Positions 52,953 through 63,114 of a DNA stretch of 64,000 nucleotides are shown piece after piece. Made by a program: the position numbers and the translations under genes. Numbering within the stretch: the first letter of the stretch is position 1; each line of letters opens with the position of its first letter. The notes below the pieces were generated by a model, which was given only the letters and a program-made list of their open reading frames with translations, did not search any database and was not told the DNA's origin. Source of the DNA: JAEZDC01 sp036676415 (GTDB lineage: Bacteria > Bacteroidota > Bacteroidia > Chitinophagales > Chitinophagaceae). The stretch lies in NCBI GenBank assembly GCA_036676415.1, contig JAKFCX010000025.1, positions 177,441 through 241,440 on the forward strand, read 5' to 3'.

Positions 52953-54959
52953 TTAGTTAGATAGCACTTTGAATTCTGTTCTCCTGTTCTTCGCTCTTCC
53001 TTCGGGATTATCTTTTCCATTAATAGTATTTGGTTCAACAGGCATTGTTTCACCATAACCTTTGCTCTGCAATCTTGCCCCATCAATTCCTTTGCTCTTC
53101 AGGTATTCTACAACACTCTGAGCTCTCTTATCAGACAAATCCATGTTGTATGAATCAGACCCTACATTATCGGTATGTGCACTCACTTCGATTACCATGT
53201 TAGGATAGAACTCTAGCAATGAAACAAGGCTATCCAATGAAGGGAATGATTCAGGCTTCAGTGTTGCTTTATTGAAATCAAAGTATACATTCTCCAGAAC
53301 GATCGGCTTATTCATTTCGATTGGAGGGGGCACCTTATCCAAACAAAGTGTTGGATTGGTCATCGTTTCATCAAACTCATCTGCAGGTGCATTAAAGCTT
53401 AATTCTTTTGAATGGTATCCTTCAGCAGTAGCAATTGCTCTTACTGGCTGATAGTCGTCTAACACCAACTGGTATTTGCCATCAGCACCTGTTACTTCGG
53501 TAGAAAGGATGGTTCCTTTCGCATCAACAAATTTTACAGTAACATTCCTTAGCGGACGATTGTCTTCACAATCTGTGATAGTACCGTATATCGTTCTCTT
53601 AGGCCTGATCTTATTTAAAGCAAACATCTCCAGGCAACATTCAGATGCCCTGTCAGAACTCAGGTATATATTATCAGTGATGTCTCTTTCGCCTGTACTA
53701 ACAAGATGCATATCATCTTTTACCGAGTTAACAGGATAACCCAGGTTAACAGGTATTTGCCATGAACCCGGAGTTCCTTTTGCCTGGAAGAAATCAAAAC
53801 CACCCATTCCAATTCTTCCATTGGTAGAGAAGATAAGTGATTGTCCCTGCTGGTAGTAATATGGAGCTTCTTCATCATCAGCAGTATTGATAGTTGTACC
53901 TAAATTCACAGAAGTACCTGGCGTTCCATTCTCAAGTGGAGCAACCCAGATATCAAAACCTCCATTACCACCAGGTTTATTAGATGCATAGTATAAATAC
54001 TTTCCATCAGGAGAAACAGATGGTTGCTGTGAAGTAAAGCCTGCAGTATTAATATCACCTGATACTAAAACAGGATCACTCCATTTGCTGCCATTCTTAG
54101 TACTCATGAATACCTGTGCAAGAATTGCTGTGCTCTTTCCACTCCATTTCGTAAGGAACATTGTATTACCATCTGGGGTAATGCTTGAAACACCCTGGTG
54201 ATAATTTCTTTGCTGATCAATATCAACCAACTGAACACCTGTTCCATTATCATCCACTGAAGTCCAGTATAAACGATTAATATAAGGTGCTTTACTGTCG
54301 TTCGTATCTTTTCTTGTAGAGGTAAAAATCAAAGTTGATTTATCAACCAATGCAGGTGCATAATTAGCACCGTGTGGGTTAATCGTTCCACCCAGTTTAT
54401 TGATGGTATAATACTTCAGATCTCTTTTCTTCATCTGTTTATTGATGAAAGCAAGATTCTGCAATTCTTTCTGTGCCTCGATTTTAGCTTGTTCATCGGT
54501 TGTTTCGCTGATGAACTGGTTGAACTCTTTCAGGGCTTCGTCAAACTTAGAATTTGATTTCAGGCTTTTTGCATAATGCAATCTTGCCAATGGGTATTCA
54601 GCTCCATAAGTAGTTGCTTCCTGGTAATAAGGTTCAGACTTTACAGGATTGTTCAAAAACCTGTAGCTTTCTGCTACCCTGTAAACTATCTGGTGACGGG
54701 TAGCACCAGTAGGTGCCTTAGGCTTTGTGGCAGAAGCACGACTTACTACGTAAGGATTGAACTGTGTTCCTGTTGTATCGGCCTGGCCATTCAAAATTCT
54801 TTCATAATAACGGGCAGCAGAATAATAATCTCCTTTGCTAAAAAAATCTTCTGCAGCACGGAGATAATCGTTGGTGGTTTGTGAGTAGGCAGCTACTGCT
54901 GTCAAAATCATACAAAAACTCAAAGTCATTCTTATTGTATGATGATATATTCTTTTCAT
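52953..54959 (-). CDS. TPR / beta-propeller / OmpA-domain protein (PorE-like)
   Basis: A 668-residue protein with a signal peptide. TPR-like helices (about 30-180) come first, then a five-bladed WD40/PD40 propeller (PALVDKSTLIFTSTRKD, SPDGKYLYYASNKPGGNGGFDIWVAPLE, TNGRIGMGGFDFFQA; about 200-440). A CarboxypepD-regulatory beta-sandwich (YGTITDCEDNRPLRNVTVKF) follows, and the C-terminal OmpA domain has the peptidoglycan motif AHTDNVGSDSYNMDLSDKRAQSVVEYLKSKGI. This is the layout of PorE, which links the T9SS to peptidoglycan. Here it follows a giant adhesin and a PorP-like gene, so a dedicated role for that adhesin is plausible. Confidence 0.92.
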   Translation of the reverse strand: MKRIYHHTIRMTLSFCMILTAVAAYSQTTNDYLRAAEDFFSKGDYYSAARYYERILNGQADTTGTQFNPYVVSRASATKPKAPTGATRHQIVYRVAESYRFLNNPVKSEPYYQEATTYGAEYPLARLHYAKSLKSNSKFDEALKEFNQFISETTDEQAKIEAQKELQNLAFINKQMKKRDLKYYTINKLGGTINPHGANYAPALVDKSTLIFTSTRKDTNDSKAPYINRLYWTSVDDNGTGVQLVDIDQQRNYHQGVSSITPDGNTMFLTKWSGKSTAILAQVFMSTKNGSKWSDPVLVSGDINTAGFTSQQPSVSPDGKYLYYASNKPGGNGGFDIWVAPLENGTPGTSVNLGTTINTADDEEAPYYYQQGQSLIFSTNGRIGMGGFDFFQAKGTPGSWQIPVNLGYPVNSVKDDMHLVSTGERDITDNIYLSSDRASECCLEMFALNKIRPKRTIYGTITDCEDNRPLRNVTVKFVDAKGTILSTEVTGADGKYQLVLDDYQPVRAIATAEGYHSKELSFNAPADEFDETMTNPTLCLDKVPPPIEMNKPIVLENVYFDFNKATLKPESFPSLDSLVSLLEFYPNMVIEVSAHTDNVGSDSYNMDLSDKRAQSVVEYLKSKGIDGARLQSKGYGETMPVEPNTINGKDNPEGRAKNRRTEFKVLSN

Positions 54960-55006
54960 CTGTTTATTTTTAGTTAGCCACCTTTGGTGGTTATATTTTT
55001 GTCAGA

Positions 55007-55056
55007 TGTAATGCCTAAAGTTCTGATTTTTCTATCAACTTCATTGAGGCATTACA
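55007..55056. repeat. 10-bp inverted repeat between the PorP-like and OmpA-family genes
   Basis: TGTAATGCCT (55007-55016), a 30-base spacer, then AGGCATTACA (55047-55056). A smaller hairpin CCACCTTTGGTGG lies nearby at 54978-54990. Both are in the 129-base gap and may shape mRNA processing. Confidence 0.5.
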
Positions 55057-55088
55057 TGCAGATGGAATAAGTCTGTTATTAATTGCTA

Positions 55089-56087
55089 TTATAATCTTGG
55101 GCAAATAAATTCTTCCTCTTGTGCTTTAAATGCTTTTTTCCCGATCCATGTTAATGATATTTCGAAGCTGTTGGCTCCGCTTGTCATTCTGCCGAGATCT
55201 GAAGTATTTACATCATAACTGGCTCCTAGTACAAAGTTCTTATGGTAGTAACCTACATAAGGAGAGAAAGCATCATTAAAACGATAGTTCGCTCCAAACA
55301 AAAAGTCGCTTGAAGGTGCAACTTTTACCTGGGCATAAGCACCAAGCATTGTTTCTCTTGCATTGCCCTGTGCCAGGTAAAGAAAGTTTGGAGTGATGCT
55401 CCAGTTCTCGTTCACAAGCAATCTCAAGCCACCATGTAATGTTAAACGCATTGGCACTTTCGCTTCAGCGTCCTTTATAAAATCATCTTCCGGCTGAGTA
55501 AGATGACTTACCGCTAAACCTCCATAGAAGTTCGCTTTTTTACCAGGCTTTCCATCAATATATAATAATCCGGCACCCATATCAAACATGGTAGAACTCG
55601 TTCTGGTGAAAACTTCTCCGGATGGATTTTGTGTTTGTCCGAAGATCGGGTCCCATTGTGTTCCTGTTGTAAACTTGGAAGGATCAAACCTCCTGTTCAT
55701 TAAACCTGCCTGCATTCCAAATATCACTCGTTGTGTTCCGTTGGTACCAAAACGAATTCCACTGTAAGATGCAGAAGCATAACCTGTCATATAGTTATAA
55801 CCGGCATCGCCAGCCTGCAAATTCATGATGCTTGCACCGAAGCTGATATTCTTGTTTGTGTTCATGTCGAACGAAACACCAGGTGTATTGAATTTAGCAA
55901 CACCAGACCATTGGTTCCTGTACACTGCAGACACACGATACGAGCCATCAAACACTCCTGTCAAAGCAGGATTCAGCCAGGAAGGATACACATAATACTG
56001 TGAGAAATGCGGATCCACCTGTGCAATGCTATTTTTCCCTATCACAAGCAGCAGCACCAATAAGGAAACTTTAAAAATACCTTTCAT
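55089..56087 (-). CDS. PorP/SprF-family T9SS membrane protein
   Basis: A 332-residue outer-membrane protein with a signal peptide. The family start DPHFSQYYVYPSWLNPALTGVFDGSYRVSAVYRNQWSGV is clear; the rest is alternating strands of a beta-barrel. It ends in EISLTWIGKK, then a short Cys-containing tail. SprF helps export the SprB adhesin, and PorP-like proteins of this class are usually paired with a type-B CTD substrate encoded next to them. Here the 2,323-residue adhesin is immediately upstream. Confidence 0.94.
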   Translation of the reverse strand: MKGIFKVSLLVLLLVIGKNSIAQVDPHFSQYYVYPSWLNPALTGVFDGSYRVSAVYRNQWSGVAKFNTPGVSFDMNTNKNISFGASIMNLQAGDAGYNYMTGYASASYSGIRFGTNGTQRVIFGMQAGLMNRRFDPSKFTTGTQWDPIFGQTQNPSGEVFTRTSSTMFDMGAGLLYIDGKPGKKANFYGGLAVSHLTQPEDDFIKDAEAKVPMRLTLHGGLRLLVNENWSITPNFLYLAQGNARETMLGAYAQVKVAPSSDFLFGANYRFNDAFSPYVGYYHKNFVLGASYDVNTSDLGRMTSGANSFEISLTWIGKKAFKAQEEEFICPRL

Positions 56088-56118
56088 GGTAGTTGGTTTA
56101 AGAAATTTTAAATTTTTA

Positions 56119-59100
56119 TCACTTCACTAGTACAACATATCCTGTCACTTTCGCAAAGCCATTCTTCGGTTCAATAATATAATAATATGTTCCAATAGGA
56201 AGTTCTTTGCCGTTTAGTTTGCCATCCCAGGCTTTTGAATATCCACCCAATGATCTGAATACCGGTTGTCCATACCTGTTGAACACCTCCACAACAGCAT
56301 TTGGATAATCTCCCAGGTTGGTGATGCCCCATGTATCGTTAATGCCATCACCATTTGGTGAGAAAGCATTAGGAATAATGATCGGCCTCAATACTTTCAC
56401 TGATAGTGTATCAGTTGCAATACAATTTCCTTCGCCTGTTGCAGTGAGTACAAATACATGATCTGCCACTGCTGTATGTGTTGGACGAACAATTGTTGGA
56501 TCACTGACTACTCCACCAGTCGGACTTGTCCATGCAAATGATAATGCACCGGAATTGGTTTGCGCATTAAAGGTAACTGTAGTTCCTTCCGGTACAATGA
56601 ATGAAGGACCAACATCTACTACAGGTTGCAGGTATACAACAATAGTTTTAGTAGTATCTGCAGTACATCCCTGGCTGTTCGACACTTCGAGTCTTACCTG
56701 GTAAGTTCCAGGGTGCAGGTAAGTTTTTGTTGGACTTCCCCCGGTTGCAGTTGTTCCATCACCAAATGTCCAAGTTCTTGAATCGATGGAACTTCCTGGT
56801 GCAAAACTGCTATCAAAAAATGCGTTCTGAATTCCCTGGCAAAGTGTATCTGGTGTTACGCCGAACTTTGCAACAGGCTTATTATAGAATGTATTAAAGG
56901 ATCTTGTTACCTGGTGTGTACATCCTTGTAAAGAGGTTGCCACAAGTGTTATGTCGTATGATGCTGAATCAGGATATACATGTGATCCATCTTCGTCAGT
57001 AGAAGAATTGGATGAACCACTTGCAGGATCACCAAAGTTCCATGTATAATTCATGTTTGCACCATTCGGAATTGTTGAAGTATTCTGGAATGTAGCAACG
57101 CCATCAGGCATACAAACAAAAGCCGGAAGATCGAATGAAGCTACAGGTAATGGATTTACATGGATATGTGCTGTGTCTGTCACACTTGTACAACCTTCAG
57201 CCGATACCGCATACAATTTCGTGATGTATGTTCTGTGTGTTCCATAGGTCTGTGCAGTAGCAGATGTACCTGTTGTTACTTCGGTTACGCCATTATCAAA
57301 ATCCCAGTAATAATTCTGTACCGATCCTGTTGGAATACTTGATGTGGCAGAGAATGATCCTTGTTCTGTTAAACATATCTCGTTGTCGCCAACAATAATA
57401 TTCACAGTAGGTTTTGGATGAACAGTAAGATCAACAGAAGCTGTTGCACTGTTACAACCATTTGTTGTACCAACTACGGAATAAGTATGCAGACCTGCAG
57501 TTGTTGGAGTAGCCGTTACACTATTACCGGTTGTGCTGCTTAGATTATTGCCGGTCCATGTATATGTGGCAGCACCGTTGGCGGTTAATATTCTGGCTTC
57601 ATCAATACAAACTGCGTTAATTGGATCGATCGTTACGACTGGTGTGGCATTTACAGTAATACTCACGCTATTTAAGCCAGTAGTTCTGACGCAGCCATTA
57701 CTGCTCTCAATACTCAGTAGCGAAATTGTATAAACACCGGGAGCACTTCCTGTTGGAATTACATTGATAGTAGCCCCATTATTTACGGATAAGGTTGTTG
57801 TTGCTGTTGCACCTGCAGGGTTCGTGATTGAATACTCAATATCAAATGGACCTGTGCCCACCGTTGCATTGTATGTTACCGATGCAGCTTCATATTCACA
57901 AATAGCAGCAGGTGCTGTAAAGTTTCCGTTTGCCATTGGCTCAACAGTGATGATTACTACAGACGATGTTGCAGTACACGGACCATTTGTTACCGTTCTC
58001 CGGTAATGTGTGGTTGATGTTAAAACAGGTGGCTGGTAATCTTCTGTGTTGGAAGAGGCAATATTGTTCCAGTTTGTTCCGTCATCGGATTGCTGCCATG
58101 TAAAAGTAAAGGGACCAGAACCTGTTGGAGCACCGCCATCTATTAAGACCGGAGCAGTGCCTTCACAAATAGTCTGGCTGGCTGTGATATCATAATTACC
58201 CAAACCTTCGAATACATATTTGATCACCACGTTAGATGAACTTCCACACTGGCTGCTGCTCACATTTCTTCTGAAGTGAGTGGTATCGGCCAAAGCACCG
58301 GGACTGTAGTTAGCACTGGTGGCACCAGGAATATCTGTCCAGGTAGTTCCATCAGGTGATGATTGCCATTGGTAAGTATAGGTTCCGTTACCACCAGTTA
58401 TGGTTCCTGTTCCTGTGATGGCTGCAGGTGTTCCACCCTGGCAAAGTGTTTCGTCTGCACCTATTGTATTTCCCGATAAACCTGAATTTACCGTTACGGT
58501 AATAGTAGCAGGAGAACTTTCACATCCAAAGCTATTGGTCTGCGTTACATAATAAGTAAATGTTCCCGCATTTGCTGTTGAAGGAGTGTATGTAGCAGAT
58601 GTTGTTCCACCAGTTAATCCAGGATTATTATACCATGTTAATGTATTACTACCGGTTGCAACAGCATCAAAAGGTGTTGCTGTACCAAACTGGCAATAAG
58701 AATATGTAGTTGTTGTTACAGTTGGTGCAGTTGGTTTGGGATTAACCACTACATCAATATTCACTGTGTTTGCATTGCATCCGTTGGTTGATCCTGCAAC
58801 AGCGTAATTGAATGTACCATTACCTGTTGGTGCAGATGTAATGGTACTGCCTGTTGTAGCTGAAAGATTACTTCCTGCGCTACCTGTCCAAACATAATCT
58901 GTAGCACCGGTTGCAGTTAATGTTACTGAACCACCTTCACATATTGGTGATACAGGATTAATAGTTACAACCGGAGTTGCCGTAACAGCAATGCTTACAG
59001 TGTTTAATCCTGTGGATCTTATACAACCGTTGCTGTTGGTAATACTATTCAGGGCGATAGAATAATTTCCGGCTGCACTACCTGCAGGTATTACATTGAA

Positions 59101-62100
59101 TGTTGAATTATTGGTTACTCCTGTTTGATTAACCACCGTAGATCCTCCTGAAGGATCTGTTACAGTGTACGAAATACTAAAAGGTGCTGTGCCTGCCGTT
59201 GCAGCAAATGTTATGTCAGCAGATTGGTATTGACATATTGTTGCAGGAGCTGTTATATTACCGTTTGCATTTTGTGTAACTGTAATAATCTCTACGTTCG
59301 ATGTTACTGTACAGGTACCGTTTGTAGTTATTCGGCGGAAATGAGTTGTTACTGTAAGAACCGGTGACTGGTAATCTTCAGCTGTTGCACCTGCAATATC
59401 TGTCCAACTTGTACCATCAGGTGAGCTTTGCCACTGAAAACTATTACCTGTTCCTGAAGGTGTCTGACCATCCAACAATGTAGGTGTTAGTCCTTCACAT
59501 ATTGAATGACCACCGCTGATATTGTAATTGGTTATCTGCGGAGCAATGGTAACTGTAACTGTATTCGATGTACTCTGGCATAAACTGCTTTCAACATTCC
59601 TTCTGAAAATAGTGGTTGCAGCCAAAGTACCCGGATCATAGGATGCATTACTTGTTCCCGGAATATTATTCCATGTTATTCCATCTGTCGATTGTTGCCA
59701 CTGATATACAAATGTTCCATCACCACCAGCAATCGTTGCTGTACTTGTTAATGGAATAGCAGGAGAACCTTCACATAATGTAGTATCTCTTCCAATGGTA
59801 TTATTAGTGATGGATGGCGATACATTTACGGTAATACTATCTGGTAAACTAACACAACCTGCACTGCTTGTCTGTGTAACATAAAACTTAAATGTACCTG
59901 CAGTTGCAGTAGATGGAGTTGGAGCTGTAGCACTTCCTCCGGTGAGCCCTGGATTATTATACCACGTTAAACTATTACCTGCATCAGCTGTGGCATTTAA
60001 TTGTGTGGCTGTTCCGTTCTGGCAATAATTAACCGGTGAGGTAACTGCTGGTGCTGCTGGTTTTGGATTCACCAATATAGTTTGAGAAACAGAATCTTTA
60101 CAACCAGTGGTTGTAGTGTACACATACCATATTGTATGAGTGCCGGCACCGGATGTTGCAGGATCAAAAGTACCCGTGTTGGTGGTTGCACCACTTCCAT
60201 CATAGTAGTAACCTGATCCAGGCACTGAATTGGTTACTGTTGCATTCGCTACAGACACAGGTGCTGCGTCCTGGCAAATAGCAGGTATCGAACTGTAAGT
60301 AAGACTTGCTTTTATATTTGCATTGACTGTAATGGTAGAATCTCCACTACATCCAGTATTTGTAACCACTGTTAGTTTTACCGGGTACTGGCCAGGTGTT
60401 GTATATGTATGCGATACAGTTTGTCCTGTAGCTGTATTAGCAGCCCCACTTCCGGGATCACCAAAATCCCATGTCCATGAAGTAATTGTTGCACCACCTT
60501 GTGCATTAGAATTCGCTGTGAAATTCGCAACACCAGAAGGATCTAAACATCCCTGAGGGTAAGTGAATCCAACAATGGCTTTACCGCTTACTACTACAGG
60601 TTTAAAAGTGGTATCACTGATACACAATGGTGATACGCCTACCACCATTCTTGTATTGTATGTACCCGCTACAGCATAATTCTTCACAATATTGTTCCAG
60701 GTTGCCGCTGTACCAGTAGTTCCATCAGCAAGATCCCAATAATATTTATTGATAGGAACCGGCCCCTGGTAAGTAAATGCCTGGCTGAATGTAATGTTCT
60801 GCCCCAGGCAAACAGTGTCAGGTGTGGCATTGAAGGTTCCTGTTGGAATATTGTAAACGGTGAAGTTTTGGGTAGCTGGGGTAACTAATAATCCCATGTC
60901 AGTAACAGCATTCAATTGGGCTGTGTATGTTCCCGGCGGAAGTACAAACGAAAGATCTTTTGTTGTAGCAGTATAAACCGAAGTAGCTCCCTGGCTTATA
61001 TTCCAATTCCATTGCGTAACCGGAAAAGTAGAAGTACCTGATACTGCTGTTGCAGGACCTGTTATTGTGATGGTATCTTTTGTACACCTTGTTGGATGAG
61101 AGATAGCGAAATTTGCAGTCGGCTGGGCTCTTACATCAATCGTTACATTCAACTGCTCCTGGCTTCCACAGTTTCCGATACCCGGACTTTCTACAGTAAT
61201 GGGAATATTAATTAGTCCTGCAGCAGTTGCTCTAAACGAATCGGGTAAAGTGTATCGATAATATTTTATGCCATTAACTACAGGAGAATCTACCAGGTAA
61301 TTGGCTATTGGCGTCATTACAAAATCAACGCTGGCATTCACATCAGGTGCAACGCCATCAGGTAATGAAACAAGTGTATTCGTTGGTGTTTTCTGGCTGA
61401 ATTTCCAGGTTATTTTAGTTGCGAGGTACCGCAAAAGAATAGATAATTTAAACGGGGTATTTACTCCGGTATAATTATGAACTGCCACAGGAGAGTTAGC
61501 AGGTGTATTATTTAACCCGGTAAGATTATTCAGGTTGTTAATATAGGCTCCGGCGCTATAGGCATAACTCTCTACACTACCCAAACCATAGGTAATGGCA
61601 TTGAAGGCCGAATCGCAGGTAACACGTACCTGGGCTTTAGCAGCTGTCCAGCGTTTTACAACTACCGTATAAGGTTTTCCTAGTAAGCCCGGGTTAGCAT
61701 TTTGCGGATGTGGGAAAGTGTAATCCCAGGTAGCGGTACCATCAATTCGCAAAGTTGAAAGACCAGCAGTAGGTACAATTAAAGTTAAATAATTGACTGT
61801 GATTTGTTCTTTTGTATTACGGTAAAAACCTACCGCCTTAATAGCCTGCTCAATTGGGGCGACAACAACCATCTCGGGATCACCCAAAGTTCCATCACCT
61901 AAGCAACCACCACCAGTCATAAATTGCGTTACCATTATGGGTTTATCTGCTTCAATATAATCGGCTGTTCCACTTTCAAACCGATAAAAATTTCCATTTT
62001 GCAAACCAGTAAGTGGAACCCCATTTCTTGTTACGACTGTACCAGGTTCCATAATAGCAACCTTATAAGTACTGGTAGAAAATGAGGTAGGATAATTTTG

Positions 62101-63090
62101 CGGAGCATTTGATCCTGAGAAAGGCGCCGTTAGATATTTTTTACCCCAGGCATGCTGTGGGAATAATTGCTGGTTATCATTATCGCCTCCCCCGCTTCCA
62201 CAATTAGCGTCATTAGCTGTACGACTGCTGCCGGCAAAGACAGCGATCGGATAACATTCACCAGTCGTGGGATGAGCCAAAGATCTCACTTTTGTACCGG
62301 AAAGTTCATAACCATCACTACTGTTACCAAAATTACCATCTGCATCAGAGGTAAGGTTGGCACCAATCACCTGGTATATCTGGCCCTTCATCATGGTGAT
62401 CTGCTTTGATACACCCTGCTGCAAACCGGTTAGATTCTGAGCCCTCGTTTTTACTGAAGGAGTGATCTCTATAACCGTGTTATCCTTACTAGCCACCACA
62501 TACATCCAGTTATAACAATTGGGTTGATAGCTTTGTTGGCTATTTAATGATACATAAGAATACCCCCACGCCTCTACCGGTATCAACATTGTTGCACCAG
62601 AGGAAGCAGATCCATAAATGTGAGCATATGCAACAATCGGATTATTGCTGGTGATATGAACGCCTTTCTTTCTGAACAAACCTGCTCCTCCATTACCTAA
62701 AGGAAAAGGATCCTGGTATAAACGTGCATCTTGTGAACCAGTTTTTGGAATGGCTCCTATAGAACCGGCCGATGCAGTATTAGAACTAGCATTTGTAGTT
62801 TCAATATCAATTACTGTATAAGGTGGGATAGTATATGTTCTTCTCCACCATGTACTTGGCACATTTGGTAATGCTGAACTACTATCAATTTCTACCGTTA
62901 CAATGGCAGGCTGATCATCAGTACTCAGGTACAGTGTCATCTGTTGAGTATTAGTTCCCGTTTCCATAAACTGGTGGTGACCATACCCCACCCAGAACTC
63001 TTTTCCTTTATTGGAAATGTTCTGGGCAAGGCCGGCTAATCCACAACAACACATTACAATTACCGCACTTATATATTTCAGTCTGGTCAT
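56119..63090 (-). CDS. Giant T9SS adhesin (IgGFc-like N terminus, Ig/PKD repeats, type-B CTD)
   Basis: A 2,323-residue surface protein with a signal peptide (MTRLKYISAVIVMCCCGLAGLAQ). The N terminus (GKEFWVGYGHHQFMETGTNTQQMTLYLST ... IVAYAHIYGSASSGATMLIP) is of the IgGFc-binding-like family. Then come Ig-like and PKD modules (WNWNISQG, YYWDLADG, WTWDFGDP), two near-identical blocks of about 441 residues each (encoded by 58744-60069 and 57421-58743), three more PKD modules, and a CTD beginning IPNAFSPNGDGINDTWG. The CTD is the gliding-motility type exported by the T9SS. Low in Cys for its size and rich in Thr, Gly and Asn. It is the second gene in a cluster with PorP- and PorE-like partners. 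Confidence 0.93.
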   Translation of the reverse strand: MTRLKYISAVIVMCCCGLAGLAQNISNKGKEFWVGYGHHQFMETGTNTQQMTLYLSTDDQPAIVTVEIDSSSALPNVPSTWWRRTYTIPPYTVIDIETTNASSNTASAGSIGAIPKTGSQDARLYQDPFPLGNGGAGLFRKKGVHITSNNPIVAYAHIYGSASSGATMLIPVEAWGYSYVSLNSQQSYQPNCYNWMYVVASKDNTVIEITPSVKTRAQNLTGLQQGVSKQITMMKGQIYQVIGANLTSDADGNFGNSSDGYELSGTKVRSLAHPTTGECYPIAVFAGSSRTANDANCGSGGGDNDNQQLFPQHAWGKKYLTAPFSGSNAPQNYPTSFSTSTYKVAIMEPGTVVTRNGVPLTGLQNGNFYRFESGTADYIEADKPIMVTQFMTGGGCLGDGTLGDPEMVVVAPIEQAIKAVGFYRNTKEQITVNYLTLIVPTAGLSTLRIDGTATWDYTFPHPQNANPGLLGKPYTVVVKRWTAAKAQVRVTCDSAFNAITYGLGSVESYAYSAGAYINNLNNLTGLNNTPANSPVAVHNYTGVNTPFKLSILLRYLATKITWKFSQKTPTNTLVSLPDGVAPDVNASVDFVMTPIANYLVDSPVVNGIKYYRYTLPDSFRATAAGLINIPITVESPGIGNCGSQEQLNVTIDVRAQPTANFAISHPTRCTKDTITITGPATAVSGTSTFPVTQWNWNISQGATSVYTATTKDLSFVLPPGTYTAQLNAVTDMGLLVTPATQNFTVYNIPTGTFNATPDTVCLGQNITFSQAFTYQGPVPINKYYWDLADGTTGTAATWNNIVKNYAVAGTYNTRMVVGVSPLCISDTTFKPVVVSGKAIVGFTYPQGCLDPSGVANFTANSNAQGGATITSWTWDFGDPGSGAANTATGQTVSHTYTTPGQYPVKLTVVTNTGCSGDSTITVNANIKASLTYSSIPAICQDAAPVSVANATVTNSVPGSGYYYDGSGATTNTGTFDPATSGAGTHTIWYVYTTTTGCKDSVSQTILVNPKPAAPAVTSPVNYCQNGTATQLNATADAGNSLTWYNNPGLTGGSATAPTPSTATAGTFKFYVTQTSSAGCVSLPDSITVNVSPSITNNTIGRDTTLCEGSPAIPLTSTATIAGGDGTFVYQWQQSTDGITWNNIPGTSNASYDPGTLAATTIFRRNVESSLCQSTSNTVTVTIAPQITNYNISGGHSICEGLTPTLLDGQTPSGTGNSFQWQSSPDGTSWTDIAGATAEDYQSPVLTVTTHFRRITTNGTCTVTSNVEIITVTQNANGNITAPATICQYQSADITFAATAGTAPFSISYTVTDPSGGSTVVNQTGVTNNSTFNVIPAGSAAGNYSIALNSITNSNGCIRSTGLNTVSIAVTATPVVTINPVSPICEGGSVTLTATGATDYVWTGSAGSNLSATTGSTITSAPTGNGTFNYAVAGSTNGCNANTVNIDVVVNPKPTAPTVTTTTYSYCQFGTATPFDAVATGSNTLTWYNNPGLTGGTTSATYTPSTANAGTFTYYVTQTNSFGCESSPATITVTVNSGLSGNTIGADETLCQGGTPAAITGTGTITGGNGTYTYQWQSSPDGTTWTDIPGATSANYSPGALADTTHFRRNVSSSQCGSSSNVVIKYVFEGLGNYDITASQTICEGTAPVLIDGGAPTGSGPFTFTWQQSDDGTNWNNIASSNTEDYQPPVLTSTTHYRRTVTNGPCTATSSVVIITVEPMANGNFTAPAAICEYEAASVTYNATVGTGPFDIEYSITNPAGATATTTLSVNNGATINVIPTGSAPGVYTISLLSIESSNGCVRTTGLNSVSITVNATPVVTIDPINAVCIDEARILTANGAATYTWTGNNLSSTTGNSVTATPTTAGLHTYSVVGTTNGCNSATASVDLTVHPKPTVNIIVGDNEICLTEQGSFSATSSIPTGSVQNYYWDFDNGVTEVTTGTSATAQTYGTHRTYITKLYAVSAEGCTSVTDTAHIHVNPLPVASFDLPAFVCMPDGVATFQNTSTIPNGANMNYTWNFGDPASGSSNSSTDEDGSHVYPDSASYDITLVATSLQGCTHQVTRSFNTFYNKPVAKFGVTPDTLCQGIQNAFFDSSFAPGSSIDSRTWTFGDGTTATGGSPTKTYLHPGTYQVRLEVSNSQGCTADTTKTIVVYLQPVVDVGPSFIVPEGTTVTFNAQTNSGALSFAWTSPTGGVVSDPTIVRPTHTAVADHVFVLTATGEGNCIATDTLSVKVLRPIIIPNAFSPNGDGINDTWGITNLGDYPNAVVEVFNRYGQPVFRSLGGYSKAWDGKLNGKELPIGTYYYIIEPKNGFAKVTGYVVLVK
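57421..58743 (-). repeat. Internal tandem duplication in the adhesin gene, copy 2
   Basis: A block of 441 codons that runs from NPKPTAPTVTTTTYSYCQFG to just before HPKPTVN. It has the same order of five Ig-like modules as copy 1: WYNNPGLTGG, TYQWQSSPDG, WQQSDDGTNW, NGCVRTTGLN and YTWTGNNLSS. Confidence 0.85.
58744..60069 (-). repeat. Internal tandem duplication in the adhesin gene, copy 1
   Basis: A block of 442 codons that begins NPKPAAPAVTSPVNYCQNG. It contains WYNNPGLTGG, YQWQQSTDGI, QWQSSPDGTS, NGCIRSTGLN and VWTGSAGSN, in the same order as copy 2. Confidence 0.85.
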
Positions 63091-63114
63091 AGGAACAATA
63101 CCCTCTCTTATCTT

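Noticed and set aside
57421..60069. CRISPR-like or other short direct repeats in the adhesin gene
   Set aside because: The repeats are long coding modules of Ig domains with diverged sequence, not identical short repeats with spacers.
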